Assembly: GCA_964486075.1 (NCBI GenBank)
Contig: CAZALU010000105.1
Location: forward strand, 1-9,818
DNA: 9,818 nucleotides
Direction of reading: 5' to 3'
Source of the DNA: JAHIJO01 sp964486075
GTDB taxonomy: Bacteria; Verrucomicrobiota; Kiritimatiellia; JAAZAB01
Every line of letters begins with the position of its first letter. The first letter of the stretch is position 1. This document shows, piece after piece, positions 1 through 7,509 of the stretch. The position numbers and the translations under genes are program-made. Below the pieces are notes generated by a model, which saw nothing but the letters and a program-made list of their open reading frames with translations, had not been told where the DNA came from and did no database searches.

Positions 1-83
1 AGCTGGTGAAAAAATGGATTGAGCTTGCAATCGCGCACTCCAAGCTCACAATAGATATCGCAAAGAAAAAGGGCTCAAAGTAG
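1..83 (+). CDS. 3' end of an unidentified upstream gene (partial)
   Basis: One frame is open from the window edge (first full codon at 3) to a TAG at 81-83. The other two + frames hit stops within the first 25 bases. The 26 visible residues are LVKKWIELAIAHSKLTIDIA followed by a lysine-rich tail, KKKGSK. This looks like an amphipathic helix with a basic end, which is usual for a real C-terminus. Too little is present to name a family. It lies 34 bases before the next gene on the same strand, so the two could be cotranscribed. The frame could be open by chance, but its composition favours a real gene end. Confidence 0.5.
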   Translation, partial: LVKKWIELAIAHSKLTIDIAKKKGSK

Positions 84-117
84 CCGAGAACTCGGTACTC
101 TCAAGTGGAGACCATTT

Positions 118-1281
118 ATGCAAAATCAACATACCACGGCTGATGGCGTGAAGTCGCTGGTGCCCCGAGATATGATGACACGCGCTGCGCAGAAGTTACG
201 CGATACCTATGCGCGCGTGCCAGGGGCGCCTTTGTTCAAAAGAGAATTCGGGTATTTCGGCCTGGAACGTTGGCAGAAAGAGGGGATGCCTCAAGGCGTG
301 CCTTTGGCGGATATTTTCGATTACGATCCTCCGGGCAATCACGGCTTGGGAAAACTCGGCTGGTGCGAGGCGGCTTTAGATCCCTGTTATGATGACAAGG
401 TGCTGGAAGACCGCGGTGAACTTGAGGTGATTCAAGACTTTGCCGGAAGATCGCTTCTGGTGTTCAAGGGCCGCCGTCACGGGTTTATGCCGGAATACAT
501 CGATCACCCCGTCAAAGACTGGAAGACATGGGAAGAGAATGTCAAATGGAGGCTGAATCCCGAAACAAGCAGCCGGTATGCCGACCTAGACAAGCGGATG
601 CTGGATGCGCTGGCCTGCGCAGCCGAGGGACGCATTATCTCGCAGGATATCATTGGCGGCTACATGTACTTGCGCAGCCTGTTTGGGCCCGGCGATCTGC
701 TCTATGTGTTTTATGACAATCCCTCACTCATACAGGATTGCATGCGGACGTGGTTTTCCCTGGCGGACGCGATCATCGCAAAGCACCAGCAGTATGTGAC
801 GCTCGACGAGCTGTATTTTGGAGAGGACATCTGTTACAACCACGGAGCGCTCATCTCTCCCGGCATGATGCGCGAATTCCTCTTGCCTTATTATCGCGAG
901 TTGATCGCGAACGTCCGGCGCAGACAGATAGACCAGTCACGTCACTTGTACATCCAAATTGATACCGATGGCGACGCCCGCCCGGTCATCCCGCTATATC
1001 AGGAGATCGGCATGGATGTGATGTCGCCGTTCGAGGTGGCTTCCGGGTGCGACGTTGTTGCAATCGGGCGACAATGTCCCGAACTCGCCATCTTCGGCGG
1101 CATTGATAAGCGGATCCTGGCGCAAGATAAGAAGGCTATTGATCGGGAGGTCGAGCGCATTCTTCCGGTCATGCGCGAACGTGGCGGGTACATTCCCACC
1201 TGCGATCATGGTGTTCCTGAGGAAGTGTCTTACGAAAACTACCTGCACTATCGAAAACGCTGTATTGAGCTCGGAGGCTGA
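118..1281 (+). CDS. Uroporphyrinogen-decarboxylase-like (URO-D superfamily) protein, HxC-less type
   Basis: A 387-residue protein with the layout of the URO-D superfamily (TIM barrel), about the usual length. Visible landmarks are GEDICYNHG at 235-243 followed by LISPGMMREF at 245-254 (the family's 'SP-mfreF..P' stretch), DTDGD at 282-286, GGIDKR at 327-332 and the C-terminal GYIPTCDHGVP at 357-367. It lacks the N-terminal RQAGRY motif of true HemE, so heme synthesis is unlikely. It also lacks the His-x-Cys zinc motif of MtaA-type methylcobamide:CoM methyltransferases; that position reads D282-T-D284. Reaction and substrate are therefore unknown. A one-carbon transfer or lyase-type role on a sugar derivative is only inference. 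No signal peptide or membrane segment is seen. A GGAG at 107-110 sits 7 bases before the ATG. It leads a block with the aminotransferase (37-base gap) and the large glycosidase-like gene. Confidence 0.85.
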   Translation: MQNQHTTADGVKSLVPRDMMTRAAQKLRDTYARVPGAPLFKREFGYFGLERWQKEGMPQGVPLADIFDYDPPGNHGLGKLGWCEAALDPCYDDKVLEDRGELEVIQDFAGRSLLVFKGRRHGFMPEYIDHPVKDWKTWEENVKWRLNPETSSRYADLDKRMLDALACAAEGRIISQDIIGGYMYLRSLFGPGDLLYVFYDNPSLIQDCMRTWFSLADAIIAKHQQYVTLDELYFGEDICYNHGALISPGMMREFLLPYYRELIANVRRRQIDQSRHLYIQIDTDGDARPVIPLYQEIGMDVMSPFEVASGCDVVAIGRQCPELAIFGGIDKRILAQDKKAIDREVERILPVMRERGGYIPTCDHGVPEEVSYENYLHYRKRCIELGG

Positions 1282-1318
1282 AGATTATCTTGGGCACCAC
1301 TAACCGGAGGCGCTAACT

Positions 1319-2650
1319 ATGCACGCAAAACTGGCGATCGAAAACGGAGCCAAGGCTGTCAAGTCCCTGGGGCCGTACACAAGTAAAATCCATACGGCGG
1401 AACTGTTGGAATTGTTGGATTTATGGGAATTCCCGGCTGACGCCAAGCGGCAGATCGCCGCCCTGGTGCGCCACAACGCTGACCGGATCCGGGGGCCGCA
1501 TCTGTTTCGTTATTATAATCCCCGTCCAAGCAAGGTCCGGGCGTCCGAACTGGCGATGGCCAAGTTTATTGGCGTCAAACATTGTCTGGCCGTTAACTCC
1601 TGCACGTCGGCCATGATCGCCTCCATACGGGCGCTGGGTATCGGCGCGGGCGATGAGGTGATTGTCCCGGCCTATACTTTTTTCGCATCAGCGGCTGTCG
1701 TGGGTGCCTGTAACGCGATTCCGGTGATTGCCGAGATTGACGAAACTTTGACCCTCGACCCCGCGGACGTGGCGCGCAAGATCACGCGTCGCACCCGGGC
1801 GATTATCGTCGTACACATGCGGGGGATGCCGGCCCAGATGGATAAAATCATGGCGCTGGCCAGAAAACATCGCTTGGCCGTTATCGAGGATGTAGCGCAG
1901 GCCGCTGGCGGCGAATTCAAGGGACGCAAGCTGGGGAGTATCGGAACTTTGGGCTGCTTCAGCTTCGATTATTACAAGATACTGAACTCGGGCGAAGGCG
2001 GCTTTGTGACGACCAATGACGAATGGCTCTTTACCCGCGCCCAGTCCTGGCATGACTGCGCCGCCTGCTGGCGGCCGGACCGCTTTGCTTCGGAACGCCG
2101 TGAAGGCGAGCTGTTCTGCGGCGAAAATTACCGGATGAGCGAGTTGCAGGGTGCCGTGGCCATTGCCCAGATTCGTAAGGCGCGGCTGTATTTACAGGGT
2201 TACCGCCGTGCCAAACAACGCATTATCGGCAAGCTGGACCTGCCCGAAGGCGTCAAGTTGCAGCGGGTGGCCGACCCCCAGGGCGATGCCGGCATCTGCC
2301 TAACCTTGTATATGCCCTCGGTCGATACAGCCAAGTGGGCGCTCCGGGCCATGCAGGCGGAAGGTGTGCCGGCCGGCGGCATATATGATCATAAGGTTAA
2401 GGACTGGCATATCTATGCCTTCTGGGAACACATCATGGAGAAGAAGTCCGTGGCCCGGGACCGTTTGCCGTGGAGCGGGGTGCCGCTGGCACAGCTGCCG
2501 AAGTATTCCAGGAACATGTGTCCCCGGACGCTTGATTACCTGGGCCGCGCTGTCATGATCGATATCCAGTGGGAATATAGCCCGGCCGATTGCAATGCCA
2601 TTGCCGGGGGGATCAATAAAGTGCTGGGCGCCCTTCCAATCAAAGCCTGA
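1319..2650 (+). CDS. DegT/DnrJ/EryC1/StrS family PLP-dependent sugar aminotransferase
   Basis: A 443-residue fold-type I PLP enzyme that would move an amino group, typically from glutamate or glutamine, onto a keto sugar. Family hallmarks are present in order. NSCTSAM at 93-99 is the phosphate-binding stretch, followed by GAGDEVIVPAYTFFAS. EDVAQAAGG starts at E190, with D191 placed to pair with the pyridine nitrogen. FDYYK at 216-220 is followed by SGEGGF, making K220 the expected Schiff-base lysine. The substrate-side loop KVKDWHIYAFWEHI lies near 360-373. An N-terminal extension of about 60 residues before the core resembles the longer cyclitol/AHBA-type members rather than the roughly 370-residue ArnB type. 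A strong CGGAGG at 1305-1310 sits 8 bases before the ATG. The next gene starts 9 bases after its stop, so the two are probably translationally linked. The actual keto-sugar or cyclitol substrate cannot be read from the sequence. Confidence 0.92.
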   Translation: MHAKLAIENGAKAVKSLGPYTSKIHTAELLELLDLWEFPADAKRQIAALVRHNADRIRGPHLFRYYNPRPSKVRASELAMAKFIGVKHCLAVNSCTSAMIASIRALGIGAGDEVIVPAYTFFASAAVVGACNAIPVIAEIDETLTLDPADVARKITRRTRAIIVVHMRGMPAQMDKIMALARKHRLAVIEDVAQAAGGEFKGRKLGSIGTLGCFSFDYYKILNSGEGGFVTTNDEWLFTRAQSWHDCAACWRPDRFASERREGELFCGENYRMSELQGAVAIAQIRKARLYLQGYRRAKQRIIGKLDLPEGVKLQRVADPQGDAGICLTLYMPSVDTAKWALRAMQAEGVPAGGIYDHKVKDWHIYAFWEHIMEKKSVARDRLPWSGVPLAQLPKYSRNMCPRTLDYLGRAVMIDIQWEYSPADCNAIAGGINKVLGALPIKA

Positions 2651-2659
2651 TCATCAGCC

Positions 2660-5600
2660 ATGAAGCCTTTTGATATTGCATCATTTGGTCTGCCGACGTG
2701 TGCCGGCAGCGAGGTCCGATTCGAACAGCCGCGCGACATCTGCCGCGTAAAGGTTCTGTTTTCGGAGCCTGCCCCCGCCGAAGCGGGCTTGTCCTATCTG
2801 CACAAGACCTGGCCCCAGTGCAGGGCTGAATATCCTGACAACATGGATCTGACCAATCCATGCGCCTTCGGCTGGCGGCCGCTAGACGATTGGTTTAACG
2901 CGGCTTGGAAGGCAGCGGCGGTCCGCTGCGAGCGCTTGGACGAACATACGCTCGAGTTTACCTTTGAGGGGCTGCATGCGGAATTTGCGGAGTTCGATGG
3001 CCGTGACGATTACAATGTCACGTTCCGGCGCACGCTCGGCGTGCGGGTGGACACGCCCGCGCCGGCAGCCATCTGCGGTATCGAGGTCTATAGCACATCG
3101 ATGCCTGTCAAGGCCAGGCTCAGGGTGGAACTGGATTCGGGGTTGACAACTCCCGGCGGGGCCGTCTCCATTTCCGGATACAATGTCCGGAAAATCCGGA
3201 TCACGCCGCTGGATGGGGTCAAGGCGCAACGGCGCAAGATATTATTGATTGCGTCAGCCGCGCCGCGCCGGTTCCTGATTGGCCTCGAGCATCTCAAGCC
3301 TGCCCTGCGTTACAGCCATGACGATGGGCTGGTGACATTCGAACTGGATAATGAGACCTTCACTATTTCGCTGACAGCGCTCAATGTGCAGGGGCCAGTT
3401 TGGTTTGCCGAGCAGGGCGTCTTTGTGGCTATGGCTGACGATTCCACGACCTTTGCCCAGTATCGCGAACGCCTGCGGCCGGCAAAAAACATTAGCCGGC
3501 TTGTTGAAGAGTCGCCGGAGCAGAGCCTGGCCGGTGCGTTTCACGGACAGCCTCGTCCGCATGCGGTGGCCTACACGATCGGCTGCAAACACGCCCGGCA
3601 ACGTTTCTGGATCGAACCCAACGGGGACCTCGTGCTGATCAAGTGGAATGTCTTCAACGTCGCTGGTCGCGACACGGCGCGTTTCTGTAACGACCAAGAT
3701 GGGCGGTTTTTCTTTGACTTGGGCGAGTGGATTCCGGCGGCGCGGTTCACCGATCCTCCGCCCGCGTTCGCTTACAATCTTCACTTCAAGCAAGGAAGCC
3801 TCTTGCTGGAACAGAAATGCGTGGCCGTGCCGCTCGGCAAAGCGCTGGCCGGAGCGGAGCTGGCCGGCGATGACACTATCGTGGCTATGATCCGCTTCCG
3901 GATCCGCAACACGTCCGATCTGCCGGCCAGCGCCCGGCTTCCGGTCGGATATTCCGCGGACTCAACCCGCTCCCGTGAGCGGCTGGGTGGCACTTCTTTA
4001 TCAGCCGCGCGCAAGGATTTTGACGACGACCTGGTGCCGCGGAGTCCGCGGGAAACATTACAGGCCGGACCGGACCGCCGCATTACGGGGACCTGGCAGG
4101 GCCGAACCATCCTGCGTGGAGCGTACGAATCGGACATGGCTGTGGCGCAGGTCGCCGGCGGACTGGTGTTCGAATGCCATCTTGAGCCGGGGGCAACATG
4201 CGAGCTGGTCCTCAAGATACCGTTTATTGCAATTGGTGGCGCCAAGGAAGACCAGTATCTCCAAACCCTGAAATTCGAGGAGTGTGCACGGCAAGCACGC
4301 GATTTTTGGAGCGCTGAAGCGCGGCAGGGCGCGCAGATCCAGACTCCGAATGCCCATCTCAACGCCTTGCATGTAATGCATCCCTTGCATGTCCGGGTCA
4401 CGGACTTTGCCATGCCGTCCAATAGCCGTCTGATCAACACCTCGGTGGGCGCCAGCACCTACGGCAATTTTCTGAACGAATCCTGCATGATCATCGAGGA
4501 TCTTGACCAGCGCGGTTTACATGACGAAGCCCGACGACGGATCGAGGTGTGGCTTAAATACCAGGGGACGGTGGGTCTGTTGGGACGATTCTCGGATCAC
4601 GACGGAGTTTTCTTTGGCGCCGGCGGGTTTGAGAGCGGCTTCCACTACTGCCAACACCATGGCTGGGCGCTTTGGATAATCGCGCAACATTATTTTCTGA
4701 CCGGCGATGGCGCGTGGCTGCGGACTGTCGCGGACCAGTTAATCGCGGGGGTGGACTGGGTTTTTCGCCAGCGGCGTCAGACTTCGGAAAACCTGCCGCA
4801 CTCGCGCGGTTGGGAACGCGGGTTTTTGCCGGCTGGCGGGCTTGAGGACGTGGGCGATTACTGGTATTGGTTGAGCACCAACGCGCTGACCTGGCGGGGC
4901 TGCGACTCGTCGGCGGCCGCGCTCGAGGCTGTCGGACATCCGCAGGCGGGCCGCATGCGGTCCGGATCCGATGCTTACAAACAGGATCTGCTCCACGGCT
5001 TTGAGACCATGCGTCGGCAGGCGCCCCTGGTGCGCCTGCGCGATGGCCGTTGGGTTCCGCACTATCCGTCGCGCCTCTACTGCCGCGGCCGCGACAATGG
5101 CTGGATTCGCGAGACCCTGGAGGGTTCCATCTATCTTCTTATTTCGGGTCTCTATGCTCCGGATAGTCAGCAAGCCGGGTGGATTCTCGACGATTACCAG
5201 GATAACCGCTATCTGAATCCGCCTTTTGGCTACGCACTGGACATGCCCGAACAGACCTGGTTCGATCGCGGCGGGCTCTCGATCCAGCCGAACCTGCTGG
5301 CGGGGCTTATCCCGCATCTGGATCGCGATGAGATCGAGGTTTTTCTATGGATGTTCTTCAACTGCTGGAACGCCTGCTACCGCGAAGAGATAACCGCCAT
5401 GGTCGAACATCCCAGCCCGTTTCTGGGTTTCTCAAATTCCGCGCACTTCAAGACCTCGGACGAAGCCAACGCGATCATGTGGCTGCGGTACATGTTCGTC
5501 TATGCGCCGGCCAAAGTCCTCTACATTGGCAAGGCGATTCCCCGCGCTTGGCTCAGGGCCGGGCGAAGGATTGCGGTCGATGAAGTTGTAACCCGTTTTG

Positions 5601-5830
5601 GCCAGGTCAGCGTTGCCTACGAAGCAGGGGCCGATCGGATCCGGGCTGCGCTCAAGCTCGACCTGCGCGCGGCGCCGGAGCAGATTGTGGTCCGTTTCCG
5701 CACGCCGGGAAAACAACCGCTGAAATCTGTGACCCTCAACGGCAAGTCGCACTCGGCTTTCCAGTCCGAAGCGGGCGATGTGGATGTGACCGGGTTTAGG
5801 GGCGAGCTGCTGGTCGAGGCTCAATATTGA
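2660..5830 (+). CDS. Large putative cytoplasmic (alpha/alpha)6-barrel glycosidase-like protein
   Basis: A 1056-residue protein with no signal peptide or transmembrane segment. Residues about 1-540 are beta-rich and look like two or more beta-sandwich domains. Residues about 550-970 are helical with many aromatic and acidic residues, as in six-hairpin glycosidases. Landmarks are FLNES at 604-608, QHHGWALW at 665-672, LEDVGDYWYW at 728-737, RETLEGSIYLL at 817-827 and MVEHPSPFLGF from 914. The last 75 or so residues form a small beta domain (VSVAYEAGADRIRAALKLDL), as seen at the end of GH78-like enzymes. E607, D730, E818 and E821 are candidate catalytic acids by position only. I cannot assign a CAZy family. 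The start follows the aminotransferase stop by 9 bases with no clear Shine-Dalgarno, suggesting reinitiation. A non-catalytic sugar-binding or phosphorylase-type role is possible. Confidence 0.6.
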   Translation: MKPFDIASFGLPTCAGSEVRFEQPRDICRVKVLFSEPAPAEAGLSYLHKTWPQCRAEYPDNMDLTNPCAFGWRPLDDWFNAAWKAAAVRCERLDEHTLEFTFEGLHAEFAEFDGRDDYNVTFRRTLGVRVDTPAPAAICGIEVYSTSMPVKARLRVELDSGLTTPGGAVSISGYNVRKIRITPLDGVKAQRRKILLIASAAPRRFLIGLEHLKPALRYSHDDGLVTFELDNETFTISLTALNVQGPVWFAEQGVFVAMADDSTTFAQYRERLRPAKNISRLVEESPEQSLAGAFHGQPRPHAVAYTIGCKHARQRFWIEPNGDLVLIKWNVFNVAGRDTARFCNDQDGRFFFDLGEWIPAARFTDPPPAFAYNLHFKQGSLLLEQKCVAVPLGKALAGAELAGDDTIVAMIRFRIRNTSDLPASARLPVGYSADSTRSRERLGGTSLSAARKDFDDDLVPRSPRETLQAGPDRRITGTWQGRTILRGAYESDMAVAQVAGGLVFECHLEPGATCELVLKIPFIAIGGAKEDQYLQTLKFEECARQARDFWSAEARQGAQIQTPNAHLNALHVMHPLHVRVTDFAMPSNSRLINTSVGASTYGNFLNESCMIIEDLDQRGLHDEARRRIEVWLKYQGTVGLLGRFSDHDGVFFGAGGFESGFHYCQHHGWALWIIAQHYFLTGDGAWLRTVADQLIAGVDWVFRQRRQTSENLPHSRGWERGFLPAGGLEDVGDYWYWLSTNALTWRGCDSSAAALEAVGHPQAGRMRSGSDAYKQDLLHGFETMRRQAPLVRLRDGRWVPHYPSRLYCRGRDNGWIRETLEGSIYLLISGLYAPDSQQAGWILDDYQDNRYLNPPFGYALDMPEQTWFDRGGLSIQPNLLAGLIPHLDRDEIEVFLWMFFNCWNACYREEITAMVEHPSPFLGFSNSAHFKTSDEANAIMWLRYMFVYAPAKVLYIGKAIPRAWLRAGRRIAVDEVVTRFGQVSVAYEAGADRIRAALKLDLRAAPEQIVVRFRTPGKQPLKSVTLNGKSHSAFQSEAGDVDVTGFRGELLVEAQY

Positions 5831-5925
5831 CGGGTGATTGCCGTAGGTTCCCAGCGAAGCGAGTTCAGCCAGGGCGTTGGTTTTTAGGTGCGGCGGAGCC
5901 GCCTAATTTAATACTAAGGAATTTC

Positions 5926-5953
5926 CCGCCTGAGGCGGATCCGCCTTCGGTGG
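5926..5953. repeat. 28-bp imperfect palindrome centred on GGATCC
   Basis: The left arm CCGCCTGAGGCGGA and the reverse complement of the right arm, CCACCGAAGGCGGA, agree at 11 of 14 positions. Each arm also contains smaller self-complementary parts (CCGCC/GGCGG). It could form a cruciform or RNA stem. There is no T-run after it, so it is not a standard intrinsic terminator for the glycosidase-like gene about 100 bases upstream. Confidence 0.8.
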
Positions 5954-5989
5954 ACAAAGCTTGCAGCCGTCCGGCAGTTGCCGGATTTG

Positions 5990-6059
5990 CTGTAGCCGCG
6001 CACGGTGGGCGCGGTCTTAAGGATTGGCGGATGGCCGACCCCAACGTGGTCGGCTACAG
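5990..6059. repeat. 70-bp element bounded by CTGTAGCCG inverted repeats
   Basis: CTGTAGCCG at 5990-5998 is exactly complementary to CGGCTACAG at 6051-6059. Inside it, GCCGACC at 6034-6040 pairs with GGTCGGC at 6048-6054 around a 7-base loop, and the two right-hand arms overlap, so alternative stems compete. The layout suits a small non-autonomous palindromic element of the REP or MITE type. No target duplication could be confirmed. Confidence 0.7.
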
Positions 6060-6067
6060 TAAAAGTT

Positions 6068-6085
6068 GACCGGCGTCTGCCGGTC
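6068..6085 (+). promoter_or_regulatory. Perfect stem-loop just upstream of the 6111 gene's ribosome binding site
   Basis: GACCGGC at 6068-6074 pairs perfectly with GCCGGTC at 6079-6085 around a GTCT loop. It ends 7 bases before AAGGAGAG. In the mRNA this would place a strong stem next to the Shine-Dalgarno of the second URO-D-like gene. It may protect a processed 5' end or may just be the last unit of the repeat cluster. A regulatory role is inference; the stem itself is directly visible. Confidence 0.5.
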
Positions 6086-6110
6086 CTAACTTAAGGAGAG
6101 ATAAAAGGGC

Positions 6111-7268
6111 ATGACACTCGACGATCTGTGTGCGAGGATGCAGGCTTTTACTCTCCGGCATGCGCCGGTATGGGATGCCTTGTGGTCCGGCCATTCTATT
6201 GGTCGTATCGCCGTGTCTGTGTCCCCATCCCCGGAAAAGGTCAAGCGCGCCAAGGAATCGATTGCAACCTTGGCCTGGCCGGAGCCAGTGGAGAAGCCGG
6301 CTGCATGGCGGCCGGCGTGGCGTGACGCCGTGATTGATGGCGTCGTCGGCATGGCGGCCGGGTTGGAAACGCCGGGAGACCAATGCCTGATGCTGACGCC
6401 GCCGCGGTTCGTGCATAGCCAAACCCAGGGCATTTGCGATATCTTCGGCGCACGAGTGGAGGAACAGTCGGATTGGAATCATTATGTTTATCCTCTGCCG
6501 TCAGATCCTGCATTCATTGACGCCGTTGCGCCGAAACCGATCGAGCAGAGCGCCTATTGGGGAGCCGTGGAATGGGTGCGTTATGCGCGGGCCATGAGCG
6601 GCGGTATGTTCGAGTTCAGGAGTCCGGTGATGACCGGTCCGTTCGATACCGCCAATTACCTGCTGGGTACGACCACGCTCCTGGAATGGGTTTACACCGA
6701 ACCGGAAACCGTGCAGCGCTTGCTGGACAAAATCACGGACGTCCTGATCGGCATGGTCGGAGCGCTGCATACGGCGGCGGGGGGGCGGATCTACGCGCCG
6801 CACCACGCGGGCTGTGTGCGCGGTGGATACGATTTCTGTTCCGAATGCCGCTCACTGCTGTCGCGCGAGATTTATGAGAAGTTCGAGGCACCAGCTCTGC
6901 GCCGCATTGGCGAAGCGCGTGGACCTTATGCCATCCATGCCTGCGGCAGTTGGGAGCGCACGGTGCCCAGCGCCTTGGCTGATGCCAACCTGCGTCTCAT
7001 GAACGGCCAGATCCGGGAGAACGACCTGGCGCAATTATGCGCGCTGGCCCAGGGTCGTGTTGCCTTGTCCATCGGGCCCAGCGCCAATTTGGATGAGCGT
7101 TACACGTGGGTTCGGAGGGAAGATTTTTTTACCCATATCCTGCGCACCGTGCCGCGCGAACAACCTTTTGAAATCGGCATCGGGGAGGGCGAGTTGACCG
7201 AGTGGAATCGGCTTTGCGTCGAACTGAATGTCGCGTATAACCGTGTTCCGCCAGCCGGTCAGTCATAA
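6111..7268 (+). CDS. Uroporphyrinogen-decarboxylase-like (URO-D superfamily) protein with HxC motif
   Basis: A 385-residue URO-D superfamily protein, clearly divergent from the one at 118-1281. Landmarks are MTGPFDTANYLLG from 174, LLEWVYTEPETVQRLLDKIT near 191-210, GGYDFCSECRSLLS at 238-251 and AIHACGSWE at 274-282. H276-x-C278-G matches the first two zinc ligands of MtaA/MtbA-type methylcobamide:CoM methyltransferases. The third ligand, a distant Cys, is not obvious; the C-terminal part has C369 only. The HemE RQAGRY motif is absent. A corrinoid- or thiol-linked methyl transfer role is plausible but unproven, and no corrinoid protein or methyltransferase partner is visible. The ATG follows AAGGAGAG by 10 bases. 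It stands between two repeat-filled gaps, so it may be transcribed separately from the genes on either side. No signal peptide is seen. Confidence 0.85.
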   Translation: MTLDDLCARMQAFTLRHAPVWDALWSGHSIGRIAVSVSPSPEKVKRAKESIATLAWPEPVEKPAAWRPAWRDAVIDGVVGMAAGLETPGDQCLMLTPPRFVHSQTQGICDIFGARVEEQSDWNHYVYPLPSDPAFIDAVAPKPIEQSAYWGAVEWVRYARAMSGGMFEFRSPVMTGPFDTANYLLGTTTLLEWVYTEPETVQRLLDKITDVLIGMVGALHTAAGGRIYAPHHAGCVRGGYDFCSECRSLLSREIYEKFEAPALRRIGEARGPYAIHACGSWERTVPSALADANLRLMNGQIRENDLAQLCALAQGRVALSIGPSANLDERYTWVRREDFFTHILRTVPREQPFEIGIGEGELTEWNRLCVELNVAYNRVPPAGQS

Positions 7269-7288
7269 CGATCGATCGATAAGCGTGG

Positions 7289-7463
7289 ATTTACCACGGA
7301 GGACACGGAGGCACGGAGAATGATGGTCTTCCTTCATCTCCAAACAGCATGTTGCATGCATTTTGTGTCCGGCAGCTGCCGGATGCAAAATGCACGCAAC
7401 GAGTGATCGGGAGTGAAAATGGGAGGAGATGTCCTGCCTCCGTGCCTCCAGCGAAGCGAGTGG
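7289..7463. repeat. Nested inverted-repeat element (MITE-like), copy A
   Basis: The outer arm GGAGGCACGGAG at 7307-7318 is exactly complementary to CTCCGTGCCTCC at 7438-7449. Inside it, CATCTCC at 7335-7341 pairs with GGAGATG at 7425-7431, and a 50-bp palindrome sits at 7351-7400. The left end, TTTACCACGGAGGACACGG from 7290, belongs to the same family as the element at 9399-9471. The right end carries CCAGCGAAGCGAGT (7448-7461), also found at 5851-5864. No transposase is encoded, so any mobility would depend on factors elsewhere. Confidence 0.8.
7351..7400. repeat. 50-bp imperfect palindrome
   Basis: The arms at 7351-7375 and 7376-7400 are complementary at 22 of 25 positions. The centre is TCCGGCAGCTGCCGGA (perfect), flanked by TGCATTTTG and CAAAATGCA. 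Its core is repeated with one change at 5970-5986. As DNA it could extrude a cruciform; as RNA it would form a long hairpin in the leader of the next gene. Confidence 0.85.
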
Positions 7464-7496
7464 TGACAGTCTTGGATTGTAGGCTAAGCCAACTTC

Positions 7497-7502
7497 AGGA
7501 GG
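7497..7502 (+). promoter_or_regulatory. Perfect AGGAGG ribosome binding site fixing the 7510 start
   Basis: AGGAGG is separated by 7 bases from the ATG at 7510. It is the best Shine-Dalgarno in the window and lies outside the repeat element, so translation of the isomerase/epimerase gene should be efficient despite the structured DNA upstream. Confidence 0.85.
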
Positions 7503-7509
7503 GATATTC

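Larger units (their letters stand above)
5831..6110. repeat. 280-base intergenic gap made of stacked palindromic repeats
   Basis: No convincing gene lies here. The gap contains at least five separate dyad symmetries: an imperfect hairpin at 5885-5904, an imperfect palindrome at 5926-5953, TCCGGCAGTTGCCGGAT at 5970-5986, an outer inverted repeat at 5990-5998 and 6051-6059 enclosing a small hairpin at 6034-6054, and a perfect hairpin at 6068-6085. CCAGCGAAGCGAGT at 5851-5864 and the 5970-5986 palindrome recur in the gap before 7510, so this is dispersed repeat material. The final 18 bases carry the ribosome binding site of the next gene (AAGGAGAG at 6093-6100, 10 bases before the ATG). Confidence 0.85.

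Noticed and set aside
118..1281. Assignment as HemE (heme biosynthesis)
   Set aside because: The RQAGRY substrate motif is missing and the neighbours are sugar enzymes; the superfamily is broad and most such paralogs are not heme enzymes. The same argument applies to 6111-7268.
3254..4458. Long - strand open frames (3254-3793 and 3781-4458)
   Set aside because: They lie opposite the large glycosidase-like gene and have the arginine- and serine-rich composition usual for antisense frames in GC-rich DNA.
5827..6069. 80-residue + strand open frame overlapping the end of the glycosidase-like gene
   Set aside because: It consists almost entirely of palindromic repeat sequence in the gap and overlaps the preceding stop.
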